A stretch of DNA of 33,223 bases, taken from positions 1-33,223 of the forward strand of contig CAZCYD010000031.1 of assembly GCA_964502735.1 (NCBI GenBank). Reading direction: 5' to 3'. This document shows, piece by piece, positions 15,529 to 24,301 of this stretch. How positions within the stretch are numbered: position 1 is the first letter of the stretch; every line of letters starts with the position of its first letter. This DNA comes from JACKAN01 sp964502735 (GTDB lineage: Bacteria; Bdellovibrionota; Bdellovibrionia; Bdellovibrionales; UBA1609). Both the position numbers and the translations under genes were made by a program. The notes beneath the pieces were generated by a model. That model did no database searches and was not told the origin of the DNA. It saw only the letters and a program-made list of their open reading frames with translations.

Positions 15529-16500
15529 CTAGGGCTTTATGAAAGCTTTTTTATTTTGAGGTGCAATTTGTTCAAGTTTTATATCAGGATAGATAATATC
15601 GCTATAGAAACGCATCGCAGCTCCCTTAGTTATATTCCCCTTCTCTGGTGGATAATTGTATAAATATTCATTACAACCCCAATAAACATCAGGAAATCCA
15701 AATTCTGAACGAATAGAATTTGTACCAGAATACCTGCAGTTGACTTCAAAAATTATAATGCCCTTAGTTGTCACTCGTCCTTGCAAATTGCAGGGTCCTC
15801 TTATTGTAAAGTGCTGAATAATTTTACGGATAAGGCTCTCAATTTCTAAACTGTAGTCCTCGACAACCTGGCAAAGACTTGTCATGCCATGGCTCAACTC
15901 TCTTTCAAACACAATGAAGTCTATGAGGTTTCCACTCTTATCAACATAAAACGAGATTGAAACCTCCTTGCCTTCAAGATATTCTTGAACCAGAAACTCA
16001 TCACTGAAAGCATTTACATTTTGAGGGGATGCAAAAATGTCTCGACTCCCTCGCCCGTCTCTAGGCTTTACAATATAACTCTCAAAATCGCCATTCCACT
16101 GACTGGGCAGCAAACTCTTGGCAAATGGTATTTCCATCTTTTTAAAGGCTAAAAAATTCTCCCACTTATCATGAAATACCTTACAGGAGTCGTAAGGCGA
16201 AGTGAGGGCAATTTCTTTTCCCTCAGATTTTGAAAAGGCCAACACCTCATCATCTGTAGTCGGTATAATGAGGTCAATTTTTTCATTTTTAACATAATTA
16301 AGCATAAAGGACATATAGTCTGCATCCCTAGCCAAAGGGACTTGCAAAGAATAGTCGCAAAAAAAGAGTCCAGCAGAAATTTTATTTACATCTGTTCCAT
16401 AGATATCTATATCAGAAAAGCGTGATCTCAAATTCATTATCACTCCCTGACCGACATTACCACCCACGCCTGTGACCAAAACCTTTTTTTTATTTTTCAT
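15529..16500 (-). CDS. ATP-grasp ligase of unknown substrate
   Basis: The 323-residue protein begins with a Rossmann-like domain (VLVTGVGGNVGQG). Next come a linker with IIPTTDDEV and then the ATP-grasp fold: YIVKPRDGRGSRDIF (about 157-171), FLVQEYLEGKEVSISFYVD, and the magnesium-binding stretch IIIFEVNCRYSGTNSIRSEFGFPDV (in pieces, about 248-272). The overall form resembles carbamoyl-phosphate-synthase-like or PylC-like ligases, which activate a carboxylate with ATP and join it to an amine. In a glycan cluster such an enzyme may add an amino acid or acyl group to a sugar, but nothing in the sequence names the substrate. It overlaps the upstream gene by 11 nt. Confidence 0.85.
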   Translation of the reverse strand: MKNKKKVLVTGVGGNVGQGVIMNLRSRFSDIDIYGTDVNKISAGLFFCDYSLQVPLARDADYMSFMLNYVKNEKIDLIIPTTDDEVLAFSKSEGKEIALTSPYDSCKVFHDKWENFLAFKKMEIPFAKSLLPSQWNGDFESYIVKPRDGRGSRDIFASPQNVNAFSDEFLVQEYLEGKEVSISFYVDKSGNLIDFIVFERELSHGMTSLCQVVEDYSLEIESLIRKIIQHFTIRGPCNLQGRVTTKGIIIFEVNCRYSGTNSIRSEFGFPDVYWGCNEYLYNYPPEKGNITKGAAMRFYSDIIYPDIKLEQIAPQNKKAFIKP

Positions 16501-18580
16501 TATTCTTCCATTTTAATTCTGAAGTCCCTAAACAATTTTCTTTGTACAAATCATCACTCGTATATTTCAGATCTCTCAAGGCAGCTCGACGCCTATCTAG
16601 TTTTGGTTTTGCCAATATATTTGCAACTTGCCTTTCAAATTGATTTTTAAAGAAATCAAGCAACTCTAAATAAATCAAAAAATCTATATCATTTAAATAC
16701 TGATGATAAGCTCCCAAATACTCAATGTACTTTAAAGCACTGTCATGACCTCCTGCTACCTTCACTTCTGCTAGAATTTTTAATATTAACAGCTTATCTC
16801 TTCTTGAAAGTTCAAAATTTTTATCTATCCAGTCTAAATACATCAAAGAATTAAACCACTTGCCATGGTTATAATTCAGCACTGCCAACAAGCGCAAATC
16901 ATAGGCATTAGCCTCGGAAGGCAACTTAGATTTTAACAAAAAAACTTCTTTATCTTCAGCTACAAGATAATTTTTTGCCAGACTTAGCAATCTTAATGGC
17001 GTCGAAGATTTTGGCAGCTTTGCAGTCAAAGTCTCCATTTCCACATCAATAGCTTCAACATCCCTTTCAGACAAACATCTGGGATACACAAATAACATTT
17101 CTGCCTTAGGATATTTTTTATCCCCTTTTTTTAGCAGAACATGAAACTTGTCTGCATACTCTAGATTAAACAGCCCTATGCGCAAACCCATTTCAAAAGC
17201 ATTGTCAGACTTTCGAAGAGAAGTTATTAAATAATCAATTTTCTTCTCATCTACCAACTCATACATCATACGTGGATGGATTTTAGAATAAGTTTCCAAC
17301 TTCATTTGCTGAGGAGGGTAAAGAATATTCGTTCTGCCATCAATAAAAATTTTTAACTTATCTGCCAACCTAAACATTAGGTAGCCACCATGTTCGTAGT
17401 CATTAAAAACATTTCCAGGCTTTAAATTTGAGTCAATAAAATAGTTCGATAGATCAAAGGGTAAAGCCATTTTATAATCCCCCGACCAAAACGTCTTATT
17501 AAGACTTCTAGAAATCAAAGAGACTTGCCACCCCAGAACCGAAATAAAGATGACTAGAGCCAACTTCCTAGAAATTCTCAAAGAAGAAATAGAGAAGTAA
17601 TTTAACAAACAAACTGTGTTAACAAAAATCTGTACGGAAAATAATTTGGGCACCTGGACAGCTTGAACTAATAAAACAATATTAGTTATAGCATATGCAA
17701 TATTTTTATTTTTTATAAAAATAACCAAGCTTACTAAACTAAGAACAAAAGAAAAGTAATGCTCCTCCCCGTACATTTTAGGCTGAAAATATTCGCCAAC
17801 CATATGCTTCCATTCACTTGAAAAGCTCAGGGCCGCTAGAACTGGGTGATGAAAGCCTGATGTTAGAAAACCCGACAGCAAGGCCAACAAACCAAATCCA
17901 CAATAATTAAGAATTTTTTTAAAATCCTTTTTTACAACGGAGGATATTATCAGTTCAGAAAATACACCAAACAAAACAACGTAACCAATAACTGAAGAAA
18001 AATGAGTATTTACCCAAATCCATTGAACAAAAACAAGCCCCAACAACCAATAAGTCTTTGAGGACTTTAATTCTGTTGAAACTAATATTTTGTGGATAAG
18101 AAAAAGCTCTATAACCAAATAGAGATAAGAAACAACTTCTGGGCGCGGCAAGGCCCTAAGAAGAAAAGCTGATGTCATTAAAATAAAGGCACTGCCGAGG
18201 AAGTAGGTTTCCTTTATACTTTCACCGTAAAGTTTTTTAACGAGAACAAGGGGAATAACACCAAAAAAAGTGAGCGTGCTTGCCACTGTGAACTCTAGGC
18301 TCGTGAGTTTATAAATGATTGCAATTAAAAACTGAAATGGTACAGGCATAGGATAGTTATAGGCCTGCCCATAGTGATCAATGCTGTACCTGTCTACACT
18401 TGGCCACCATGATTTTTCCAAGAGATCTAACCCAATTCGTAGATGCCAAAAAAAATCATATCCATAAATTGTGTGAACAGAGTGATAGATTATTAACACG
18501 ATTTGGGATAATAAAACTATGCTAAGGAAACTAGAATTAAATAGTTGACTCCAAGTTTGAGTCATTTTTTTCAGATTCAT
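16490..18580 (-). CDS. GT-C-like polytopic membrane glycosyltransferase, predicted
   Basis: The protein is 696 residues from ATG 18580; the open frame extends three codons to a TTG. The N-terminal half has about ten membrane helices. The first periplasmic loop carries an Asp-containing segment (GYDFFWHLRIGLDLLE), as in GT-C enzymes where this acidic residue is catalytic. Later comes FNDYEHGGYLMFRL followed by IDGRTNILYP, a pattern typical of unassigned GT39-like proteins. The C-terminal 250 residues are soluble and helical, TPR-like. Such proteins transfer sugar from polyprenyl phosphate to acceptors outside the inner membrane. The gene follows pilA and its terminator, with only about 24 bp between hairpin and start. 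Substrate and acceptor unknown; pilin is an attractive candidate. Confidence 0.72.
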   Translation of the reverse strand: MNLKKMTQTWSQLFNSSFLSIVLLSQIVLIIYHSVHTIYGYDFFWHLRIGLDLLEKSWWPSVDRYSIDHYGQAYNYPMPVPFQFLIAIIYKLTSLEFTVASTLTFFGVIPLVLVKKLYGESIKETYFLGSAFILMTSAFLLRALPRPEVVSYLYLVIELFLIHKILVSTELKSSKTYWLLGLVFVQWIWVNTHFSSVIGYVVLFGVFSELIISSVVKKDFKKILNYCGFGLLALLSGFLTSGFHHPVLAALSFSSEWKHMVGEYFQPKMYGEEHYFSFVLSLVSLVIFIKNKNIAYAITNIVLLVQAVQVPKLFSVQIFVNTVCLLNYFSISSLRISRKLALVIFISVLGWQVSLISRSLNKTFWSGDYKMALPFDLSNYFIDSNLKPGNVFNDYEHGGYLMFRLADKLKIFIDGRTNILYPPQQMKLETYSKIHPRMMYELVDEKKIDYLITSLRKSDNAFEMGLRIGLFNLEYADKFHVLLKKGDKKYPKAEMLFVYPRCLSERDVEAIDVEMETLTAKLPKSSTPLRLLSLAKNYLVAEDKEVFLLKSKLPSEANAYDLRLLAVLNYNHGKWFNSLMYLDWIDKNFELSRRDKLLILKILAEVKVAGGHDSALKYIEYLGAYHQYLNDIDFLIYLELLDFFKNQFERQVANILAKPKLDRRRAALRDLKYTSDDLYKENCLGTSELKWKNNEK

Positions 18581-18603
18581 TTCCAACAAGCTTATATTGA
18601 AAT

Positions 18604-18637
18604 CAAAAAAAAAAGCAGCTATAAAAAGCTGCTTTTT
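18604..18637 (-). terminator. intrinsic terminator of pilA
   Basis: On the minus strand the stem AAAAAGCAGCT/AGCTGCTTTTT, loop TTTTAT, is followed by a run of about ten T residues. It lies 31 bp after the pilA stop and 24 bp before the next start. Confidence 0.92.
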
Positions 18638-18667
18638 AAGTGCTTAGCACCAAAAATTTAAATGCAA

Positions 18668-19261
18668 TTAATCTTGCGCAACGTCATTAATGACATTGAT
18701 AAGTTTCTTTGTGTGATCCATTGTCCAAGAGTCAATTGAACCACCATCTGCTCTATCCCTATCAAGGTCACTAGCTGCGGCTGCACGGAAACTGTTAATA
18801 TTTAGAGAGTCTGCGTTAGCAATTGCTGCAGCCATAGTGGTCGCATCAGCATAGTCAGGGTCCGTATTGCAAACACTAAAGTTAGTTACAGTAGCATCAT
18901 CACAGTAGAGGTTGGTGTTGAAAAAGGTTGGAGCGTTTACAGGGCCGGAAGGTCCCATGTAACCAGAGATAGCTGTTGGTGAAAGTCTCGCCGCATCTGA
19001 AGATGTTGTTACAGAGTAGCGCATAACGCCCTCAGGTGCATAACCGATATCTCTAAAGTCGGCAAAGTACTGAGCCCACTCTTGGTGAAAGGCCTTCTCA
19101 GCCTGATAAATGGCTGCCAAAGCATTTTTGGCTTCAGACTGACGAGTCTTCATCTGAAAGCTCTGGAAGTTTGGAATGGCAATGGCTGAAAGAATTCCGA
19201 TGATGGCCACCACAATCATCAATTCTATTAACGAAAAACCACGATTATTTAATTTGGTCAT
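18668..19261 (-). CDS. pilA: type IV pilin (PilA-like prepilin)
   Basis: The protein is 197 residues from ATG 19261, chosen because AGGGGG lies 8 nt upstream and because it gives a normal 8-residue leader. Leader MTKLNNRG ends at the prepilin peptidase site G|F, followed by FSLIELMIVVAIIGILSAIAIP with the conserved Glu5 of the mature protein. After the N-terminal helix (to about residue 55) comes a globular domain with Cys residues at about 128 and 135 (LYCDDATVTNFSVC), which may form a short disulfide loop. Pilins polymerise into type IV pili for adhesion and twitching. In Bdellovibrio bacteriovorus a pilA gene is needed for prey entry. It heads the glycan gene region and ends in its own terminator. 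Being the main pilin, as opposed to a minor one, is inferred. Confidence 0.93.
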   Translation of the reverse strand: MTKLNNRGFSLIELMIVVAIIGILSAIAIPNFQSFQMKTRQSEAKNALAAIYQAEKAFHQEWAQYFADFRDIGYAPEGVMRYSVTTSSDAARLSPTAISGYMGPSGPVNAPTFFNTNLYCDDATVTNFSVCNTDPDYADATTMAAAIANADSLNINSFRAAAASDLDRDRADGGSIDSWTMDHTKKLINVINDVAQD

Positions 19262-19668
19262 AAGACGTCCCCCTAAAATCATTTTTAATTGTACACTCCT
19301 AAGATTGTACACATTAATCGACACTTGGAAAGCCTTCTTTTAGAATTCTCACTAAAGCCTTAAATTGACCTTTTAACATCTCATCTTTAAACGAATCATT
19401 ATGTTACGGTTAAGGTTTTGTTATTAAGAAATTTGCCTGAGTTTTTAAGATCCAATTTCTCTCAACTAAAATACCCAAATTAAATTTATTGCTGGAATCT
19501 TATCCCAACTGGAATCTAGTCAAAATTGACTTCTAAACCCTATTAATTTGACAAAGCCAGGTTTAAAACCATCTTTAAAACTGAACACCCACACTGACAA
19601 AGTGATGGTTTACCCAAAAATACGAATATTTTTTAGGTAAATTGAGTATTTAGGATTAAAATAGAATC
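19262..19668. other. pilA-clpS divergent intergenic region with direct repeats
   Basis: This 407-bp AT-rich region must hold the promoters of pilA and clpS. Two direct repeats stand out: ATTGTACAC at 19288-19296 and 19304-19312 (period 16, near pilA), and CTGGAATCT at 19492-19500 and 19509-19517 (period 17). A TTGACA at 19555-19560 may be the -35 of clpS, but no matching -10 is clear. I see no sigma-54 site and no RNA gene. Confidence 0.5.
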
Positions 19669-20043
19669 ATGAAAACAAGCTTAATCTTAATGAGTCACCA
19701 AAAGATGGATACCGAAGACGGTGGACAAGTACAGACGTTGACGCGGCCCGAAACTCGAAGTCGGCGTCCTCCGCTCTACAAGGTTATTCTTCTCAATGAC
19801 GACTATTCTCCTATGGACTTCGTCGTTCATATTTTAAAGAAATTCTTCCGTAAGAACGAGGAACAAGCCACTGAGATTATGCTGCAAGTTCACAACCAGG
19901 GTTCAGGAGTTGCAGGAGTTTTCACTTATGAAATTGCAGAAACAAAAGTTTTTCAGGTCAATGATTACTCTCGCAAACACAAGCACCCCTTAAAGTGCAT
20001 TTTAGAAAAAGAAACCCACCACAAGGAGGACAGCGATGCTTGA
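19669..20043 (+). CDS. clpS: ClpS, N-end-rule adaptor of ClpAP
   Basis: The 124-residue protein has a flexible N-terminal extension of about 35 residues. The ClpS core follows: LYKVILLNDDYSPMDFVV (about 36-53), whose NDD and Met line the N-degron pocket, then LQVHNQGSGVAGVFTYEIAETK with the conserved His. ClpS binds proteins with Leu, Phe, Trp or Tyr at the N-terminus and hands them to ClpA for degradation by ClpP in the cytoplasm. It overlaps clpA by 8 nt, so the two are made together. AGGAT lies about 11 nt before the first ATG; a later ATG (19690) cannot be excluded as start. Confidence 0.97.
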   Translation: MKTSLILMSHQKMDTEDGGQVQTLTRPETRSRRPPLYKVILLNDDYSPMDFVVHILKKFFRKNEEQATEIMLQVHNQGSGVAGVFTYEIAETKVFQVNDYSRKHKHPLKCILEKETHHKEDSDA

Positions 20044-22285
20044 CCCCAAGCTTGAAACAAGTCTTAGCAGGGCTATAGACATGGCCGCATCCTCTTTGCA
20101 TGAATTTGTAAGCCTAGAACATGTACTGTTAGCACTCCTCGAAAACGAAGAGGCTAAAACTATATTAAGAGCCCTTCATGTGGATACAGAAAAGCTGCGT
20201 CAACAACTATCAGAGTTCTTAAAAAAGCAGGTTCCTCGAATGGACAATTTTTTTCCTGACAAGGAAAACAAGTGGAAACCCGAACTCACTATTGCCTTTC
20301 ATAGAATTTTGCAAAGAGCGGCCATTCAAGTCCAAAGTTCGGGCCGAGCTAAAGTGACTACAGGTTCACTTCTCGTTTCCATGTTGGATGAAAAAGAATC
20401 TCACGCCGTATTTTTTTTAGAACAACAAGGACTTACACAATTTGACGTGATCAACTACCTCTCTCACGGAGGCCATCAAACCAACAGCCCTGTTTCACGA
20501 AAGCTTTCTATTGACGGTCTGCCCGCAGAGGAGGAGTCTCAACCTATTAAAGAAGATCCATTAGAAGCCTTTTCTGTCAATTTAAACGAACGAGCAGTAA
20601 AAGGTCTATTAGACCCCCTCGTTGGACGAGACGACGTTATCGAACGAGCCGTACAAGTTTTATCTCGTCGCACAAAAAACAACCCTCTATTTGTGGGAGA
20701 GGCCGGAGTCGGAAAGACCGCTCTAGCCGATGGAATTGCCCAGCGCATAGTTAACAAGCAAGTACCAGACAATTTGTTAAACTCCATAGTTTACTCATTG
20801 GATTTGGGATCTCTCATCGCAGGAACAAAGTACCGTGGAGACTTTGAGCAAAGACTGAAGTCCGTCATCCAGTCTCTTAAAGAAAAAGAACATCCCATTT
20901 TATTCATAGACGAAATTCACACTCTAGTCGGAGCGGGAGGAACAACCGGTGGGGCCATGGACGCCTCCAACCTCCTCAAGCCGGCTCTGGCTGATGGCTC
21001 TATTAGCTGTATTGGGTCCACAACTTATAAAGAATTTAAAAATTATTTTGAAAAAGACAGGGCCCTAGCTAGACGTTTTCAGAAAATTGATGTTGTTGAG
21101 CCTACAATTGAAGAAACTGTTGAAATTCTGATTGGTCTACAAAAAAGATATGAAGAGTTCCACCAAGTTAAATACTCTAAGACCGCTATTGTTGCGATGG
21201 CCGAACTGGCGGCTAAACATTTACACGGCAGACAACTTCCAGATAAGGCCATAGACGTTCTTGATGAGGTCGGAGCTAAGGCAAAAATTAAAAAAAATAA
21301 AAAACAAATCTCAGTAAAAGATGTTGAACAAGTTATTGCCGCAATGGCACAAATACCCGCCAAATCCATTAGCGCTTCCGATAAAGACAAATTAAGAAGT
21401 CTGCAAGAAGACTTGCGGTCCGTAATTTTTGGACAAGACTCTGCCATCGAAAAACTCTCAGTGGCCATAAAACTTTCACGGGCGGGCCTAGGAAGAGAGC
21501 AAAAGCCTGTTGGGAGTTTTCTATTTGCCGGCCCCACGGGGGTTGGGAAGACAGAGGTTGCCAAACAGCTGGCAAGTATACTTAATATAAAATTTCTGCG
21601 ATTTGATATGAGTGAGTACATGGAAAAGCACTCTGTTTCTAGACTTGTCGGAGCTCCCCCTGGATACGTTGGCTTTGATGAGGGTGGGATGCTTACCGAT
21701 GCCATAAGTAAAAACCCTCATTCCGTCCTGCTGCTCGACGAAATTGAAAAGGCTCATCAAGACTTACTAAATATACTCCTTCAGGTCATGGATAGCGGAC
21801 GTCTGACAGACACAACTGGTCGAACCGTGGACTTTTCTAATGTCATCCTTATCATGACTAGCAACACAGGGGCTTACGAGGCCTCACGCGCGGCTATTGG
21901 AATTCAGAGCCACTCAAGCTCCAGTAAGTCCATGGAAGCTATAAAGAAAAGTTTTTCTCCTGAGTTTTTAAATCGTCTCGATTCCATTATCGAATTTAAA
22001 GAACTCGATAAAGAGCGTTTGATCTGTGTTATTGAGAAGTTTGTTAAAGAACTTCAAGCCCAACTTGAGGCCAAGAAAATTCACCTTTCAGTATCTTCCG
22101 AAGTGCTTCAATGGCTCTTCGAAAAGGGCTATGACCCCGCTTATGGGGCCAGACCATTTGCTCGCACCGTCGATGAACATATCAAGAAGCCTTTGGTTGA
22201 AGACATCTTATTTGGAGCTCTACAAGGTGGTGGCAATGCCTCGGTAAGCATTCACGACAACAAAATTAAATTTGATTTTTCCTAA
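20036..22285 (+). CDS. clpA: ClpA, ATP-dependent unfoldase subunit of the ClpAP protease
   Basis: The 749-residue protein is a full-length ClpA. It has an N-domain (about 1-145) where ClpS docks. AAA module 1 shows Walker A GEAGVGKTA, pore loop KYRGDFE and Walker B ILFIDEIHT. Module 2 shows Walker A GPTGVGKTE, pore loop GAPPGYVGFDEGG and Walker B VLLLDEIEKAH. Residues 621-623 are IGI in place where other ClpA proteins have IGL, the loop that docks on ClpP. The protein therefore should pair with ClpP, which is encoded elsewhere. The C-terminus (GYDPAYGARPFARTVDE) is typical. ClpB is excluded because the coiled-coil middle domain is missing. A ribosome binding site (AAGGAGG) lies within the clpS end. 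Confidence 0.98.
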   Translation: MLDPKLETSLSRAIDMAASSLHEFVSLEHVLLALLENEEAKTILRALHVDTEKLRQQLSEFLKKQVPRMDNFFPDKENKWKPELTIAFHRILQRAAIQVQSSGRAKVTTGSLLVSMLDEKESHAVFFLEQQGLTQFDVINYLSHGGHQTNSPVSRKLSIDGLPAEEESQPIKEDPLEAFSVNLNERAVKGLLDPLVGRDDVIERAVQVLSRRTKNNPLFVGEAGVGKTALADGIAQRIVNKQVPDNLLNSIVYSLDLGSLIAGTKYRGDFEQRLKSVIQSLKEKEHPILFIDEIHTLVGAGGTTGGAMDASNLLKPALADGSISCIGSTTYKEFKNYFEKDRALARRFQKIDVVEPTIEETVEILIGLQKRYEEFHQVKYSKTAIVAMAELAAKHLHGRQLPDKAIDVLDEVGAKAKIKKNKKQISVKDVEQVIAAMAQIPAKSISASDKDKLRSLQEDLRSVIFGQDSAIEKLSVAIKLSRAGLGREQKPVGSFLFAGPTGVGKTEVAKQLASILNIKFLRFDMSEYMEKHSVSRLVGAPPGYVGFDEGGMLTDAISKNPHSVLLLDEIEKAHQDLLNILLQVMDSGRLTDTTGRTVDFSNVILIMTSNTGAYEASRAAIGIQSHSSSSKSMEAIKKSFSPEFLNRLDSIIEFKELDKERLICVIEKFVKELQAQLEAKKIHLSVSSEVLQWLFEKGYDPAYGARPFARTVDEHIKKPLVEDILFGALQGGGNASVSIHDNKIKFDFS

Positions 22286-22336
22286 GCCCAAATTTTGAGT
22301 CTAAATTCTAAATCTGAACCCGTGGTCCAATCGCGA

Positions 22337-23971
22337 TCAAGAAGTTTTGGTTTTTAGCTGTGCCATTTCTGATCTCGTGCGAACTCGAGAAAACGTATCC
22401 GGCGAAGCTTCTTTATATGCCGCCAAAACATCCATAGGTAACATAGGAAGGGCTTCATCCACCAAATAAGACCCGCGCGCCACGTCCGGATAAAGCTCCT
22501 CATAATTGTTAATTTTTCCGCCGGCAAAGCGTCTAAAGACATCTGATCTCCGCAGCTCACTTGTCCTCGAATACCCCATTGCTCCTAAAATATCAGAAAG
22601 GGCCTTAACCGTTTGTTGCTGAAACCTAGCTACCCTGAGATACTTATCCTGCACATCCAAACCTCTAACCAAATGTGGATCTGTTGTGGCAACCCCCACT
22701 GGACAATGATTGGAGTTGCACTTGAGGGCTTGTATACAGCCCAAGGCCAACATCATTCCCCTAGCCGAATTTACAATATCAGCCCCGAGAGCTAACTTGG
22801 ACAAAAGATGAAAAGAGGTAAACACTTTACCCGAAGCAATAACCCGAATTTGCTCTCTCAAGCCAAATCCCTGCAAACAGTCCACGACAAAGGCTAATCC
22901 CTCTTCCAGAGGAAGCCCAACAGAATTTGAAAATTCCAGTGGCGCAGCTCCAGTACCCCCCTCTGATCCGTCCACAGTGATAAAATCTGGGTACACTCTT
23001 TCTCGCACCATCGCCTTGCATATAGCAAAAAACTCTGATTTTTTACCTACGCACAATTTAAAACCCACGGGTTTACCCCCGCTCAATGTTCTTAATTTTT
23101 TTATAAACGCCAGCAACTCAGAAGGGCTAGAAAAAGCTGTATGTTTATTGGGAGAAACCACGTCCTTTCCCAGCTCAACGCCTCTAATATCCGCGATCTC
23201 TTGAGTTACTTTTTCACCAGGCAAAAGGCCACCTTTGCCTGGCTTGGCACCCTGAGAGATTTTAATTTCTATCATTTTCACAAAATCTTGCCTGGCCTTT
23301 TCCTCAAACGACTTCTCACAAAAATAACCATCAAGTGTGCGGCAGCCAAAATACCCTGTTCCAATTTGCCAAACGAGATCTCCACCCATCTTGTGATAAT
23401 CGCTGATCCCCCCTTCCCCTGTATTGTGATAGAATCCCCCTTCCATTGCCCCCTTGTTTAGGGCCATCACAGCATTTTTACTTAAAGACCCATAACTCAT
23501 CGCAGATATATTAAAAATACTTGCGCTGTAAGGCCGGGTGCACTCACTGCCTCCGATAACAACTCTTAAGTCTTCGATGCTGACCTCTTGTGGGTCCATA
23601 GAATGATGAACCCACTCGTGCCCCTCTGCACTCACATCTCTTTGTGTGCCGAAAGGTAATGACTGCAATTCTCCCTTAGCCCTTTGGTACACTATAGATC
23701 TGAATTCTCGTGGAATTGGTCGGCCGCTGTGGTTAGACTCTACAAAGTACTGCTGCAATTCAGGACGAATAAATTCAAAAAAATATCTTAAATTGCCTAT
23801 TACAGGGAAATTTCTCCTAACCGCCTGCCGAGTTTGCAAGGAATCGACAAGTCCCATAATGTAAAGCGGAACAAAAACAACCAGAGTGCCTAGAATAGGC
23901 GGCCAGAAGTAAGCGACAAGACCAACAATTCCAAAAACAAAAAAAGACACCACATGAAAAAATGCAACCAT
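22337..23971 (-). CDS. membrane-anchored FMN-binding glutamate-synthase-family protein
   Basis: The protein is 544 residues from ATG 23971, with GAGGGG 8 nt upstream; the open frame extends to a TTG at 23986. One or two N-terminal membrane helices (about 5-45) precede a domain like the FMN-binding part of glutamate synthase large subunit. Motifs include GAKPGKGGLLPGEKV, SPNKHTAFSS, VDGSEGGTGAAP and the cluster pattern C-x5-C-x4-C ending CNSNHCPVGVAT, the ligands of a 3Fe-4S centre. The amidotransferase domain and GXGXG domain of true GltB are absent. It belongs to a stand-alone family (YerD-like) whose reaction is not settled. It is convergent with clpA and lies 51 bp from it. Confidence 0.9.
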   Translation of the reverse strand: MVAFFHVVSFFVFGIVGLVAYFWPPILGTLVVFVPLYIMGLVDSLQTRQAVRRNFPVIGNLRYFFEFIRPELQQYFVESNHSGRPIPREFRSIVYQRAKGELQSLPFGTQRDVSAEGHEWVHHSMDPQEVSIEDLRVVIGGSECTRPYSASIFNISAMSYGSLSKNAVMALNKGAMEGGFYHNTGEGGISDYHKMGGDLVWQIGTGYFGCRTLDGYFCEKSFEEKARQDFVKMIEIKISQGAKPGKGGLLPGEKVTQEIADIRGVELGKDVVSPNKHTAFSSPSELLAFIKKLRTLSGGKPVGFKLCVGKKSEFFAICKAMVRERVYPDFITVDGSEGGTGAAPLEFSNSVGLPLEEGLAFVVDCLQGFGLREQIRVIASGKVFTSFHLLSKLALGADIVNSARGMMLALGCIQALKCNSNHCPVGVATTDPHLVRGLDVQDKYLRVARFQQQTVKALSDILGAMGYSRTSELRRSDVFRRFAGGKINNYEELYPDVARGSYLVDEALPMLPMDVLAAYKEASPDTFSRVRTRSEMAQLKTKTS

Positions 23972-24149
23972 AAAAATACCCCTCAAACTGTAATTCCCTA
24001 CTAAAATTGTCGCACAAAAATATGCTTATTCTTACGCCAATTGGGTTTTATACATATCCTGTTATTACAATACCAGTTTATATTGACAAAAATAAAAATG
24101 AACCTATCTTTAGGGAAGTTTGACGACTACTGAAAATTCTTAACCTTAG

Positions 24150-24175
24150 TCGGGAACTTATATCGGGAACTTATA
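24150..24175. repeat. 13-bp perfect tandem duplication
   Basis: TCGGGAACTTATA occurs twice head to tail (24150-24162 and 24163-24175). Confidence 0.85.
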
Positions 24176-24215
24176 TTAGGACCTGAGGTTCAAAAACTGG
24201 GTTTAGAGCCAGGGT

Positions 24216-24236
24216 CTAGGGCTAGTCTAGAACTAG
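24216..24236. repeat. cluster of four CTAG tetramers
   Basis: CTAG occurs at 24216, 24222, 24227 and 24233 within 21 bp, set among GGGTTTAG-like and TAGGG-like words (24200-24263). CTAG is usually scarce in proteobacterial DNA, so the density is unusual. Confidence 0.6.
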
Positions 24237-24268
24237 GGTTTCGAAGTGAGGTTTTGGGTTTAGGTATC

Positions 24269-24301
24269 AGATCTTAGATTTAAAATCTAAATCTAAGATC
24301 T
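24269..24301. repeat. perfect 13-bp inverted repeat upstream of htpX
   Basis: AGATCTTAGATTT and AAATCTAAGATCT are exact inverted copies separated by 7 nt. They lie about 110 bp before the htpX start. The element could be an operator or a transcript hairpin; it has no following T-run on the plus strand, so it is not a standard terminator. Confidence 0.75.

Noticed and set aside
24200..24263. Telomere-like GGGTTTAG words
   Set aside because: The words are irregular and not in a true tandem array; a bacterial chromosome with coding DNA on both sides gives no reason for telomeric function.
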